Below are positions 46,300-58,139 of a stretch of 64,000 bases of DNA, piece by piece. The translations under genes and the position numbers were made by a program. This DNA comes from Papilionanthe hookeriana x Papilionanthe teres (Eukaryota > Streptophyta > Magnoliopsida > Asparagales > Orchidaceae): assembly GCA_022702705.1 (NCBI GenBank), contig CM040430.1, positions 76,449,239 to 76,513,238 of the forward strand, read 5' to 3'. The notes beneath the pieces are model-generated. The model was given only the letters and a program-made list of their open reading frames with translations, was not told where the DNA came from and made no database searches. The first letter of the stretch is position 1. Every line of letters begins with the position of its first letter.

Positions 46300-48092
46300 T
46301 CCCATACAATCAATGCAGAAATATCATAAAAATGCCACTTAATAATATTATATCAATTTTCTAACTTTTAGAATAAACAAATTCAAGGAGTATATTACCC
46401 AATGTTAATAAGATGATTTAGGCTTTCATAAACAAAATCATATTCAACAAAAAATATGCAGCATGTACTTAGTTGACCTAAGAAATAATCAAGTAACATA
46501 AAAGAGGGTTTGAATCATGATAAGAAAATCATAGTATGAAGAATCCACCTTAAAAGGTAAAAGTATTTAGATCTTGGAATCACTCAAGGAATGAAAAAGA
46601 GGGTGTAGGGAAAGCATCTTATTCAATGAAATTTCTCTAAATCAACATAGCTTAAAGCTCTACAAAGAAATCTTAGAGGCTCTAAAGAAGATGGAGAGAA
46701 GAAGAGGAAGAGAGTTCTTACGATCATGGGATTGCAGTTGGTCTCCATCACATTGGACTTTTTCTTGCAGGGGCAAATGGATTACACTTCTACTCTCAAC
46801 ACTAGATCTTCTCCTTTCTTCTCTCAGTTTTAACTCCTTTTTGTACCTCGCTTTAACTATCTAAAGAGCATTCAGAACTCACTTGTTGTTGCTCAAAATG
46901 CTCTCTAAGGCTATTTTAATCCACCTCCTTGGCTTTCCTATGAAGCCAAGTGGCTCTCTTCTCCTATAATAATATTTCCATTTCCTAAAATAGGTGCACT
47001 ATCAAAAGATGTTATGTTATCATAAAATCAAGTATAATCTCTTCAATTCTATTTCTTGCAACAATTTTCTCATTGCCACTTTCACCAAAAAAGATACCAG
47101 GTTAATAAATTTCTTACAAAAATTAACTTTTCAAACATTTTATCCAACCTCAGAATACACGTGCACGCATATACACTCATACATATAAACTTGATTAACT
47201 GTCACGCATATTAAGTCACTCTAATTGTAAAGCTTCCAAACATATGATACTACATAACTAATTACATTAAGTTCTAATTGTACCTTCATTAAATTTATTG
47301 CAAAGAAGATTTATACCTCTAAATTACCAAGCAAGTCCAGATAAAATATCTATATTCCACTTATAAATATCATATTAATTAATTTTTATCCAATTCCTTC
47401 CTCAAATTTTTTTTCACAAAAAGCTTATTTTTTTCCCTCAAAATTAACCAATGGCTTGTTCGAGATCACTTTTTCTTTGGTTTCTACTTTTATTTAAGAA
47501 CATAATAGTTTAGTACATTTTTAACATATTTTTATTTATTTATTTTTAAAAATGGATTTGATCATTTTTAAAAACACTCCAAACATTACAAATTATTTCG
47601 AGTTTGTTAAAAACAATAAAAATTGCTTTACTAAAAACGTTTTATTTAATATCAAAAAATAAAAATAAACTGCAATATAAAGTGCTTCAAACAACTCCTT
47701 AGTATATGTCCACTCTCTACGCAGAACTTTTTTCCCAGTTTAGTATATAGCTTCTCTCTATGCAATTCTTCTCTGGCAGTAAGAAGTCACTTCCAAAACC
47801 AAATTGTATTTTACATAACCTTTAAGCACATCATTCAATAAAAAGACGAACTTCTGTAAAATAGGCACCGTTCTTTATTGATGGAATAAGTGCAAATTAT
47901 GAAAGTTTTATAAAGTAAGAAAAGTATTTAATTTATATGTATTTATTAAAATTTCAATTATCATAAGCTCAGTACTTAATTTATATAGTAAAATGTTTAA
48001 AAAGATTGACGCGCTTACAATTAAAAGCAAAAGAAAATAAAAATTTTAATTTAATTAGCATGAGTAATAATGAAGAGAGGGAAAATTTTTCT
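46300..48092. other. Unassigned AT-rich DNA between the Tat remnant and the MULE
   Basis: Probably includes the rest of the Tat LTR and leader on the left. No gene is recognised on either strand. Confidence 0.4.
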
Positions 48093-48245
48093 ATCAGGAC
48101 TCCGCACGTAGCTCTACGTGCGGAGTCCAATGACAATCTGCCACGTAATCCGCTACATAGCAACACGTGGCAAATGTGGGTCCCGCACAGAGAAAAGATT
48201 AAATACTTCAAAATTAATTGCGACCCGGCCCGAAACCCGAACCGA
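48093..48245 (+). repeat. Left terminal inverted repeat of the MULE
   Basis: Matches the complement of 58294-58140. Shared landmarks in order: palindrome, CCAATGACAATC, GCCACGT, GCAACACGTGGCAAATGT, GGTCCCGC, CAGAGAAAA, GACCCGG and CCGAAACCC. The left copy has about 13 extra bases after GCCACGT. ACGTGG/CACGTG boxes are repeated in it. Confidence 0.93.
48097..48128. repeat. Terminal palindrome (15 bp arms, 2 bp spacer)
   Basis: GGACTCCGCACGTAG, then CT, then CTACGTGCGGAGTCC, a perfect palindrome at the very end of the element. Confidence 0.97.
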
Positions 48246-48654
48246 CCGCAGTTCAAAAAACCTTTTCTTCTCTCCCGTAACGACTTCAACCATTTCACCG
48301 TTCATCATCTTCGGAACCCTGCGACCATTTCGCTATCCATATTCGCCGGTCGACCGCACGAGACACAATTCCGGTGCTAGCGCTAGCGAAGGAAGAGACA
48401 ATGGCGTCCGAGCGGTCGGTTAAATCAAGGTATGGCCAAAACTTTTTTCTGGAAGAAAAACCTAAACAAGTCTTAGGATTTAGTAAACCTAAACAAGTCT
48501 CAAGGCTTAGTAAACCTCAACAAGACAAAGGCATATTGTACATTATATTCTAAAAACTAAATTCTAAAACATGAATTACTCTAAAGCATGAATAATACAA
48601 CAATACCACACAAGTAACACACCAATAGGCTTGCAATAACCGACTAAAATATGT

Positions 48655-49665
48655 ATTTATTGCGTGGTATTGTTGTATTATTCTAAGTAAATATTTTCCT
48701 ATTCAATAACCGACATCCTAAATAAAGCAATAACATAAATTAAACACTGTTTTATATGTGTTATTGTTGTATTATTGTCGTGTTATTACCGTGTTATTCA
48801 TGTTTTAGGGTTGTGTAATTCCTGTATTATTGATGTGTTACTTTAGTTGATGTGTTACTCTTGTGTTCATGTGTTATTCTTATGTGTTTAGGTTATTGGT
48901 TTGTTTATACAGCAATAACATACATGAAACACTGCTTTGACGTTTTATTATTGTGTTATTGTTGTGTTATTACCGTGTTATTCACGTATTATTAGTGTGT
49001 AATTCATGTGTAATTCTTGTATTATTGATGTGTTACTTTAGCTGATGTGTTGCTCTTGTGTTCATGTGTTATTCTTAGGTGTTTAGGTTATTGTGTTATT
49101 TTGATGTGTTATTTTCTGTGTTATTCCTGTATTATTATTGTGTTATTCATGTATTACTGTTGTATTAATATTGATGTATTTATGTTGTCTTGTTGTGTTA
49201 TTCATGTATTACTGTTTTATGTCGATTTATTTTGATGTGTTATCCTCTGTTCATGTGTTATTCTTTGGTGTTTAGGTTACTGTATTATTTCGATGTGTTA
49301 TTTATATGTTATTCCTGTATTATTATTGTGTTATTCATGTATTACTGTTGTATTAATATTGATGTATTTTTGTTTTCTGGTTGTGTTATTCATGTATTAT
49401 TGTTTTATGTCGATTTATTTTGATGTGTTATCCTCTGTTCATGTGTTATTCTTTGGTGTTTAGGTTAATGTATTATTTTGATGTGTTATTTCTGTGTTAT
49501 TCCTGTATTATTATTATGTTATTCATGTATTATTGTTGTATTAATATTGATGTATTTCTATTTTCTGGTTGTGTTATTCATGTATTACTGTTTTATTTTA
49601 ATTTATTATATAGTGAAATACAATTTTCATCAGTCATTGGTGTGTTATTTATGTATAGCTTTCTT
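48655..49665 (+). repeat. Array 1: 10-11-bp GTGTTATTNNN / GTATTATTNNN words in intron 1 of the Ulp1-like gene
   Basis: About 1 kb of near-continuous 11-bp words, for example GTGTTATTGTT, GTATTATTGTC, GTGTTATTACC, GTGTTATTCAT. A higher-order repeat is superimposed: TTGTGTTATTCATGTATTA starts at 49193, 49381 and 49569 (period 188), and TGATGTGTTACTTTAG at 48831 and 49026 (period 195). A short stretch of the inverse orientation precedes it at about 48590-48640. The ORFs spanning it are artefacts. Confidence 0.93.
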
Positions 49666-51159
49666 CATTTTGCAGGATAATGAGCGCAAGGACTTTCAAC
49701 TGCAGATGTCGTCCATCTGCAGTGAGGGCTGTACTGGATGAACTTAGGGATCGCATTTCCGAGGAGACGGTTCATAACTTAAGGGAACTGAGGGTCTAAA
49801 CCTTTTTTGACATGCCCCCTTATCCCCAAGACAATGTCCTGACATTGCATATTTTGAGATGTTAGGATAACAGGAGGAGGGTTTTCAGATTGGGTGGAAA
49901 AGAGCTAAAGCTAGATGCTGACCACGTGGCCTTGTTGCTTGGCATGCCTAACAGAGGAGAGCGTGCCGCATGGAAGAGAAGTGGACTAGCTGCGGATGAT
50001 GCCAAAGCAATAAAGGAAAAGATGACAGATTTTTTTGCAGAAGGAGCATCTTCTCCTCCTTTTAAGCAGTTGTATTTAAATTTTTTGCTAACTAATCTAT
50101 TTTTTCCGTCTAGCAATTTTCACGTGCACGCAGAGCTTGCTGAATTTGCTGATAATCCAGAGGCTTTTCCCTCTTTTAATTGGGCTGCTGCCATATGTGA
50201 AATGCTGTTAGAATAAGTCAGCACAGCTTACACAAATTAAAGGATAACAAATCATTGGGCTATATCCAAGGTTTCGTACTTCTGCTTACGGTATATATTT
50301 CTTCCATTCTTTAAAACATGTCATTATGAATTTTAGTTTTGTTGTTTTTTCTGTTACATAAATGGTTATTGTGTATGACATCCTAAGCTATGGTTTTACG
50401 AGATAATATCACCGGTTACTCTTGCCGCCCCTGAGACTCGACCACGTATGCTGAGATGGCCAACAAGTCATGGGCGGACTGCGAAATAGATTTATGAAGC
50501 ATTTAAGGGGCTTCATCCTTCACAGGTTCGTCATTTATTGCATTAAAATAATTGTAAATAGTTCATAGTTGTTATACAATGACATGTTTAATTTCATTGC
50601 AGGTCAATGACATGTTCTTGGATTTGAGGGATGATGAAGTCGAGCTGCTCTCAAATCTAGAGCAGAGACCACGTACTCCTCTAAGGCCTTGCCCACAGCA
50701 CGAGACCTAGGCAGGACCATCCTCACCGAGAGCGGGTACACTAGTGTCTAGTGAGATGACCCCAGTGATTGGTCGTACTAGTGGACCTGTTGATCTTGAA
50801 GCTATGTATGATTTGATGAAAGATCAGCACCAAGTCAGCTTACATATACAAGACAGAGTGGATTCACATGATGTACAGCTGCATACGATGGCTGATGCTA
50901 TTACCAACCTCACAGAACTTGTACATAGGTTGGTTGAAAACATGGCTGATAAGGAGGTGGAGAAGGAGCAGTCTAGTAGTAGTTCCCAGAAGAGGTCGTT
51001 CGAACCACCGATCACTCAATACCAATTCAAAAGAAGACATAGGGTAACTGATATATACCACACCATACACAGAGAGGATCCTGTACATATAGATGATCCC
51101 TTTCTGACATTAGCTGACAGACATATAGATACTGTAGTACATACCGCTGAGGCCAATGT

Positions 51160-51460
51160 ACAGACGGATGATCCGGTAGAGGCCCAAGAGGCCGATGTAC
51201 AGATTGATGCTCCGGCATAAGCTCAAGAGGCCAATGTACAAATTGATGATCCGGCGGTGGCCAAAGAGGCCGATTTGCAGATTGATGCTTCGGCAATGGC
51301 CCAAGGGGCCGATGTGCATATTGAGGATTTGGCAATGGCCCAAGAGGCCGATGTTCAGATTGATTTTCCGGAAGTGGCCGAAGAGGCCAATGCACAGATT
51401 GATCCTCCAGAAGTGGCCCAAGAGGCCGACGTGCATAGTAAGGATGTAGAAGTTGCCAGG
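51160..51460 (+). repeat. 39-bp minisatellite in the Ulp1-like gene (13-residue repeat)
   Basis: About seven to eight in-frame copies of A-Q-E-A-D-V-Q-I-D-x-P-x-V. Unit DNA resembles GCCCAAGAGGCCGATGTACA and then GATTGATGMTCCGG. One unit has a TAA stop at 51218-51220. The peptide is acidic and low-complexity and links the N-terminal region to the protease domain. Confidence 0.92.
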
Positions 51461-52808
51461 CTGTTGGGGATTCGACATTGCAAGAAGACCCCGAGGAAGT
51501 CGACCGAGCAATAAGGAGTATGTTAGATTCTATATCGGTGAGTACTACATCATTTTATTTTAACGATATGAACTACCTTTCTTGTATGTTTACTAAAAAT
51601 ATATTTTCTATTGTAGACGCGTCTTGTGGCATCAGGTGAAGATTTTGATGCCCAAGAGGGTGATGGCTAAGAAGCCAAAGATATGAAAGAAAATATTGAA
51701 ATATCTAGTCCAAGCTCTGCTGAGGCCCAATCCGCCATAGTTGTAAGTACCTAATAAAGGTTGAACTAGAATTTATATATTCTCCATGTCTTTGATAAAC
51801 ATTGTTTGATGTTGCAGAGCCGTCCTGCACCTGAACCTATTGATTATCCTGGTAGATCTTTGATACCATAGGAAATGCAGGAAGTGATCGATCAGTGCCT
51901 TGCCAGCCAAACAGGACTGTAAGTTAATGTGTACATTTAATTTCAATTTTTGCAGTTGTGTTTTTGTGAATTAACATAAACGCTATGTTATCAATGCAGT
52001 AGCGATATTGTGCTGTTTAGAGGGGGCATTATGATTGATAGAACAACCGTAGTAGATCTTCTGCTCAATAAGTCTCTCGGAAATGAACACATAGATCTTT
52101 TTGCTACGCTATTACTCGAATGAACATTGAGGAGACCTGACCTATACCGGCCTTACCTCTATGTTTCACCTTCATATTTGGTAATATTTTTTAGTCAACT
52201 CTACTTTGTATTAAATTTTTAATAAATATGGTTAAACTAAAACTAATGATGTTATTCAGATGCACAAGAAATACGACAACAGCAAACAGTTTGTCGACCA
52301 CATAACTGCGGAGACTTTAAGTGGCACAAAGACAATAGTGTTTCCAATTGTGCATAATGATCACTGGATTTTTTTGGTGGATGATATCGGTAACTTTAGA
52401 TGGAGAATTTACGACTCCCTTCCAAAGCCGACCCATAAGGCCTATGTTGAACTAGTTGTAAGTAAATTCAACTCTTTCAACTCTTTCAAATATTGTTTCA
52501 AACAAAATAACACATAGTAACACACAAGTTACACTTCACTATTTATTTCTTGTATGCAGATCGACATGTTCGCTAAGGATTGTGGAGATCTTTTAAAAGC
52601 GAAAATCTTCAAATGGCCTTGGGCAGTAGTGCAGAGTGCACCGACACAATCGAATAGTATTGACTGTGGGATGTTCGTTTGTAAGTTCATGGAGACAATT
52701 GTGCTGGTCGAAGACCCCGATTGAAAACAATACTTAAATTGGCAGGATGACATGGAAAGATTCAGAGCAGAATTTGCATATGATATTTGCCTCCTATCAA
52801 ATGATTAA

Positions 52809-53815
52809 ATTTATTAATATGGTCAAAGTTTCTTACTTACTCCATACATTAAAGGTCTTGTCAGTTTTCATTTCTTATTAACTCCATACATCATAGCTTT
52901 TTTTTTTTTAGAACTCAGTATATAACAGGTCTTGACTGGAATGCAATTATGGAATGCTGAACACAGTATATAACAGTGCTTATCAAGTAAATTCATTAAC
53001 TGTTTTCATATCAATTTTTTAAGGCATTTACATAATATTAGAAGCTTCTCAGTGTGCATTTCTTACTGACTCCATGCATTTTTTTTATTGCAAGCAGAAT
53101 GCATCTATGGGATGTTGAAAGTTATGAAATAGCTAGGAAGGCTTACTATGTGGCTGTTTTATGTTTAGAAATATGTATGATGGCATATATACAGGAAGAA
53201 ATTGAAAGTGTAGTTGTTAAGCTTGTAAATGTATAGATATTTCTTAATCAAGCTTTTGATATTTATTTACTGCAATTTACTTGTCAAATGGTATATATGG
53301 ATGATATAGATGGTTCATTGTGGCAGAGCTTTTTTTTTGAAATATTAGCTTTTTTCTGAAATATTTCCTTTCCATGTACAATGGTGTGGTTAAAAAATTA
53401 TCACAGGTTTTCTGAAATATTACCTTTGTTTTGGAAATTAAAAATATTCCATCATAAATTGCTACATGGATTCTAAAAAATTAACTCTGTGTAACTATAA
53501 TTGTTTCGTATATTTCCACCATGTCTAAAATAAATGAAGGGAATCCATTATTAAAATCTCTCCATTGCTATATTATAATGATTTGTAAGTATAGAAAATT
53601 TTATTTGTATGCTATAAATATTTCTAAAAAAATATATTAATTTAGAATAATACGATTTTTTCGACAGTAATACGATTTATTGGCGATTTTTTCGACAGTA
53701 ACGCGATTTATTGCCGATTTAAAGACGAAATATTTCATAATAACACGCTTTTTTTCCTATTAAAAGTCACGGTAACACGGTGGAATATGCGAGTCGAACG
53801 CGTGGTAACACGAGC
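52809..53815. other. 3' flank of the Ulp1-like gene inside the MULE
   Basis: AT-rich, non-coding. A phrase like GCATTTCTTACTGACTCCATGCAT near 53057 repeats TTTCATTTCTTATTAACTCCATACAT near 52867, a degenerate duplication of about 190 bp. Confidence 0.5.
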
Positions 53816-54600
53816 AGGATATTGTAGGTGTTACTCACGTGGTATTTACGTATTATTCGCGTGTTATTCGCTTGTAATAAACATGTTCTTATAATGTGAA
53901 TGTTTTCCTGCACGTTGGCCTGTTTGGCACGTTACTTAAGTGTTATTCTGGTATTATTTACGAGGTATTCTATCGTTATGTTATTCTGATATTATTAACG
54001 TGTTATAGGCGTATTATTGACGTGTTATTGGGGGTTATTGACGTATTATTTATGTGTTATGACGTATTATTGTCGTATTATTAACGTGATAGGCGTATTA
54101 TTTATGTGTTATTGGGGGTTATTGATGTATTATTTACGTGTTATGACGTATTATTGTCGTATTATTAACGTGTTATAGGCGTATTATTTACGTGTTCTTG
54201 GGGGTTATTGACGTATTATTTACGTGTTATGACGTATTATTGTCGTATTATTAACGTGTTATCTACATTCAGAATAAAAACCTCCTTAACATTTGTTATT
54301 CTATAGTTGGTAACTCACAGAATGAATATTTTCCTGTTATTCCTACATGTTGTCCCATTTGGGACGTGTTATTCTATTGTTAAGTGTTATTCTATTGTTA
54401 CTCAAGTATTATTCTAGTAGTATTTACCTGTTATTGGTGTATTATTTACATTTTATTGCGTGTTATTGGCGTATTATTTACGTGTTATTGCGTGTTATTG
54501 TGTGTTATTCTGGTATTATTTTTGTGTTATTGGCGTATTATTTACGTGTTATTGTGTGTTATTCTATTGTTAAGTGTTATTCTATTGTCACTGAACTTCT
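53815..54600 (+). repeat. Array 2: 10-11-bp words between the convergent genes
   Basis: Same word family as array 1 in the same strand orientation: GTGTTATTGGC, GTATTATTTAC, GTATTATTGAC. The higher-order unit is about 85 bp, marked by TTGGGGGTTATTGA at 54028, 54112 and (as TTGGGGGTTATTGA) 54198. Confidence 0.92.
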
Positions 54601-54792
54601 TTACGTTTGTTATTTTATAGTTGCTAGCACACAGAATGACTTTTAATCATCCAAACAGAGCTATTTGTCATTCATAATATGTATTGGATTGTTTCTCCAA
54701 CAAAATATAAACTGAACAACTTGTAAAACATAATATGAGCCACATTTACAATAAATACATCTATATCATACAGGGACACAAACAACGTATCA

Positions 54793-57700
54793 CTAACTTA
54801 TGGAATCCATTAGCATTCCTGTGTATGTATTGACTGGTTGTGATTCATAGTATTCCTGCAAAACAAAGTTAATACCAGGTAGACTTGAATTCCATAATTT
54901 CATCGGAGAGCCAAGTGAATTGAATAAATTGAACGTACCTGTGTAAGACAATTTGTCAACATTTCTTCGAATATATTAACAGCTTCACGGCTAGATGACG
55001 CATGCTGTTCCTTTCCTGAAAGCAAAGTTCAAAATTATTAACAATAAGAGAACAAAAGCCAATATACTTAGAAAGAAAGCATTACTCAAGCAACGACTTT
55101 TTACTTTTGTATTTCTTAGTTTTTTCCCTATATCCTTTTAACCTCGATGTTGAAACTCCTTTCGGCCTCATCTTTGCGGGGTCGTTAACAGAAAGTTCGA
55201 TATTTGGAATTTTTTTCTTCTTCGTCGTTGTATTCGATTCAGGTTTTCTCCCTGCTAGAACGTCACCAAGGTCAACAGATAGTTTTTTAAATGTCGTCCA
55301 CAAAAACTCTCCGCTGAATCATGTCCTTGTTCCATATTTATGAGTTGATATGCAAACTTCTAAGAACTGGACTTGAATAATAGTGCACTTGATGAAACAT
55401 TGTTTACATTGAAATTTCTCAAATCTCTGCATTCATGCCTATTGTAGATATCCCTTTTAGCATTTTTAGACCACCGCAGTAAGAAATACTCATCTGGAAT
55501 CACCTTTATTTTCACTACATTGAGTACAAATAGAGCATGAGAGCACAACAGTTCCATCATCTCAAATTTTTTGCAAGTACATGTAACCTCAGAATTAACT
55601 TTGTCGACTAATACAGTCCACGACTGTCTTGTCCCCTCCTCATCCAAACTCATTACATTGTATCTAGCCTCACTATTCGCAACTAATTAAGCTATAAGCC
55701 CACATAATCCATTCAGTAGCTCTTGTTCAAACATTGAATAAAGCTTCCTTGTATAGAATGCAGCAGCTTGCCTCAACACGGGATTGATTTTAACCATGGG
55801 CGTTGTGACGGACTGGCCGCATTTGAAATCTTCATCTTTCTCGTTGCGACGCCAAGATTTCATGATGGTTTCAAGTCCAATGAAACAATCCAATAGAGAG
55901 CTAGTTGGTTTTGTAACATTATGACATATATTATTGGTTGACTCACTCCTCTGTGTTGATAAGATTCTCATACCGAATACATCCTTATTAAATGTTGTTG
56001 ACCATCTGTGCCTATGACGAAACATTTCAGCCAACCACGTATTATTCTGAAGTTCCCCAACTTCAATCATTAAGGACCAAGTTTCTTCGAAATCCGCCTC
56101 GGTGTCACACTTACTCATGCATTTATAAAATAGACCACAGATGCTCTTAGTACAAACTCCACAATTCACCTTTGAAGGAAGTTTTTAATGGATATGTCAT
56201 TGACATAATCTGTGACGTGTTTGGGGGAAGCATTCTGCAATGGCTCTTGCCATTGCTTGGTCCTGATCGGTAAAGATTGTTACTGGGTGCTTGTCTCCCA
56301 TTATTTGAGCAAACGATTTGAAAAGCCACACAAATGAATCGGTGGTCTCATCAGACAAAAATCCAACTCCAAATAGTATGTTCTGCCAGTGGTGGTTAAC
56401 CCCCACAAATGGAGCGCAGCATAAGTTATATTTATTTAATCTATAGCTTGTGTCAAATATTATCACATCCCCGAAACAATCATAATCCAACCTGGATAAT
56501 CCTTCACTCTAGAAAATTTTTGTTAGTCTTCCAGACTCATCTGTTTGGAAATCCCAAGCAAACATGCTATCACCAGCCTGCCTTTCCATGAATAGCTGTA
56601 TTAGTGCATTGACATCTCCCTGCTCAATTTTTTCTCTTCTTTCTCTTTGAATGAAATTATGTGCATCTGTCTTGGTTCATTCTAAATTCTCTACACCACC
56701 AACCTCCGAAGCAATGAAATTGTATGCATTTGTTGCTCTGATTCCTACACCTGTCATGGATCTTAAGACATCTGCATTCAACTCACTTATCCTTCTGCTC
56801 GAACGAAGAAGATACTTATCACCACTTTCAGCCAAAGGATGGTTGTGATTTTCAATGAATTTTGCCATCTGTCCGGTTGCTCTCGAGGTCAACGACAGAA
56901 TCGAACCATGGCCTTACAGCCGGTCATCGTGTCCGATTTTTTGTACTTAACGCTCTCCATGTTGTTAGGCTCTTTCTTGTAGCCGGCTTTCTTGCATATA
57001 TAATCTTTGCTCTTCAGTTTCCTGGAGTTGGGCCAATAGTTAGTATGGTCCTTCCGAACAGTGAATCCTACATGATGTGCATAGATACGATAGCTTTCAT
57101 AAGCTTCTTCCTCATTGCGTACGTTGCTTCTTAAAAACATCTCTGTAATTGCTGGATTGCAAGGTTCTGTAGCCTCACCTGACTGCATATTTGATGAATA
57201 TATTTATACAAAGTTAGACATTGTCAAAAGAGCATCAAAACGCCATGATAACACCAGAATAACACTTCAATAATGTCATAATAAGACCACTGCCACACCA
57301 GGATAACACTAGAATAACACTAGAATAACACCATAATAAGACTAGCATAACACCACTCCCACACCATGATGACACCACCAAATATCCCTACATCCTAAAA
57401 TGAGAGTAACACCATATATCATGCAAGCAAAAACAACAATCTGACTTCAATAACACCGAGTAATACTGAATAACACAAGCTAACCACCATAGTGACAGCA
57501 AAAGTAATACCATGATAAAAAAGAATTCCCTGCGTTACAAAAGTACACCAGTATCATAATATGATCCTAAACAAACAAGTAAATACCGGCAAAACACAAT
57601 GATAACACATCAATAACATCATAATAACACAGAAATAATACGAGCATAACACCATAATAACCATTAACCCAGACAAAACCAACTATCATTCCACAATAGC

Positions 57701-58013
57701 AGTGTTATATCAAAGCCATAAACCAACTAAACATCGGAGTAGCACCTTAGTAACACCTTAAACCCAATATTTTATTCAACTAATACAAAATAACACTAAA
57801 ATAACACCATAATAACACCATAATAATATAAACGTAACAACCGTAATAACATCAACATATTAATTCATCTTCTTCAAAGTAAACCCTACAGAAAAATCTC
57901 AAAACCCTAACTTAACGTAAAGTAAAACAAAAAAATCACCTAATACTCACTTCAGTTGCTTCGAAGTTAAGGGAGAATGATGGGTTCAAATCCTCAAGCA
58001 TTTCACCGTCCAT
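54793..58013 (-). pseudogene. MULE transposase of the FAR1/FHY3-like type, broken
   Basis: Exon 1 (58013-57951) encodes MDGEMLEDLNPSF... (21 codons) and ends at a GTGAGT donor. Intron 1 holds array 3. Exon 2 starts at 57182 with SGEATEPCNPAITEMFLRSN and the FAR1 DNA-binding domain (AHHVGFTVRKDHTN, MAKFIENHNHPLA). The MULE transposase core follows: DVIIFDTSYRLNKYN (first Asp), FVGVNHHWQNILFG, VTIFTDQDQAMA (second Asp) and STQRSESTNN (Glu) across about 56490-55950. A SWIM zinc finger, CTCKKFEMMELLCSHAL, lies at about 55570-55525. C-terminal exons read DPAKMRPKGVSTSRLKG, then KEQHASSSREAVNIFEEMLT and EYYESQPVNTYTGM, ending at TAG 54795-54793. Frameshifts near 56890 and in the core, and stops, inactivate it; the catalytic DDE residues are still visible. 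Confidence 0.92.
57230..57870 (-). repeat. Array 3: 10-11-bp words in intron 1 of the transposase gene (inverse orientation)
   Basis: Plus strand reads AATAACACTAG, AATAACACCAT, AATAAGACTAG, AATAACATCAT and similar, i.e. GTGTTATTNNN on minus, the sense strand of the transposase gene. It is more diverged than arrays 1 and 2. Its position mirrors array 1 at the other end of the element. Confidence 0.88.
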
Positions 58014-58139
58014 GGAGAAGTCCGTCGAAATCGAATCCCTAAACCCTAAGCTGCGAATAGAACCTGAGCTCCAAAATATTTTTCCATCTGCAATCCAACA
58101 GTACTAGCTTCCTTCGGGCGGCAAAATATTTTGACGGAA

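Larger units (their letters stand above)
39790..46300 (-). mobile_element. Tat-lineage Ty3/gypsy remnant, minus strand
   Basis: From right to left: gag (about 45590-44100), protease end (about 41930-41700), reverse transcriptase (about 41350-40900), RNase H and a second, archaeal-type RNase H (about 40260-39790). The second RNase H domain is diagnostic of the Tat clade. The element is split by the solo LTR at 42126-43931. No integrase is seen, so the 3' end is truncated at about 39790. The 5' LTR should lie right of about 45650, but its ends cannot be defined. Confidence 0.8.
48401..52808 (+). pseudogene. MULE-borne Ulp1-like (C48) cysteine protease gene, broken
   Basis: Exon 1 (48401-48429) encodes MASERSVKS with a GTATGG donor. 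Intron 1 (48430-49675) holds the word array, and exon 2 begins at 49676 in frame. Exon 2 carries GGKELKLDADHVALLLGMPN, typical of the N-terminal region of plant Ulp1-MULE proteins. Middle exons contain a 13-residue repeat (51160-51460). The C-terminal Ulp1 domain spans about 52010-52808: VVDLLLNKSLGN, then HNDHWIFLVDD (catalytic His) and WRIYDSL (Asp) in 52260-52460, then QSNSIDCGMFVCKF with catalytic Gln and Cys near 52650-52690, ending at TAA about 52808. Ulp1 peptidases cleave SUMO from proteins. In-frame stops at 49797, near 49861, 51218, 52122 and 52722 and frame breaks near 50400 destroy the gene. Several stops fit C-to-T or G-to-A changes in CAA, CGA or TGG codons. Confidence 0.88.

Noticed and set aside
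49047..49741. Overlapping ORFs encoding Cys/Val/Ile/Leu-rich, apparently membrane-like peptides
   Set aside because: They read through the GTGTTATTNNN array in intron 1; an 11-bp period gives similar peptides in all frames. The same holds for 53896-54646.
51027..51511. Minus-strand and +2-frame ORFs across the 39-bp minisatellite
   Set aside because: The repeat is a multiple of three, so all frames stay open; only the plus frame joins the flanking gene.
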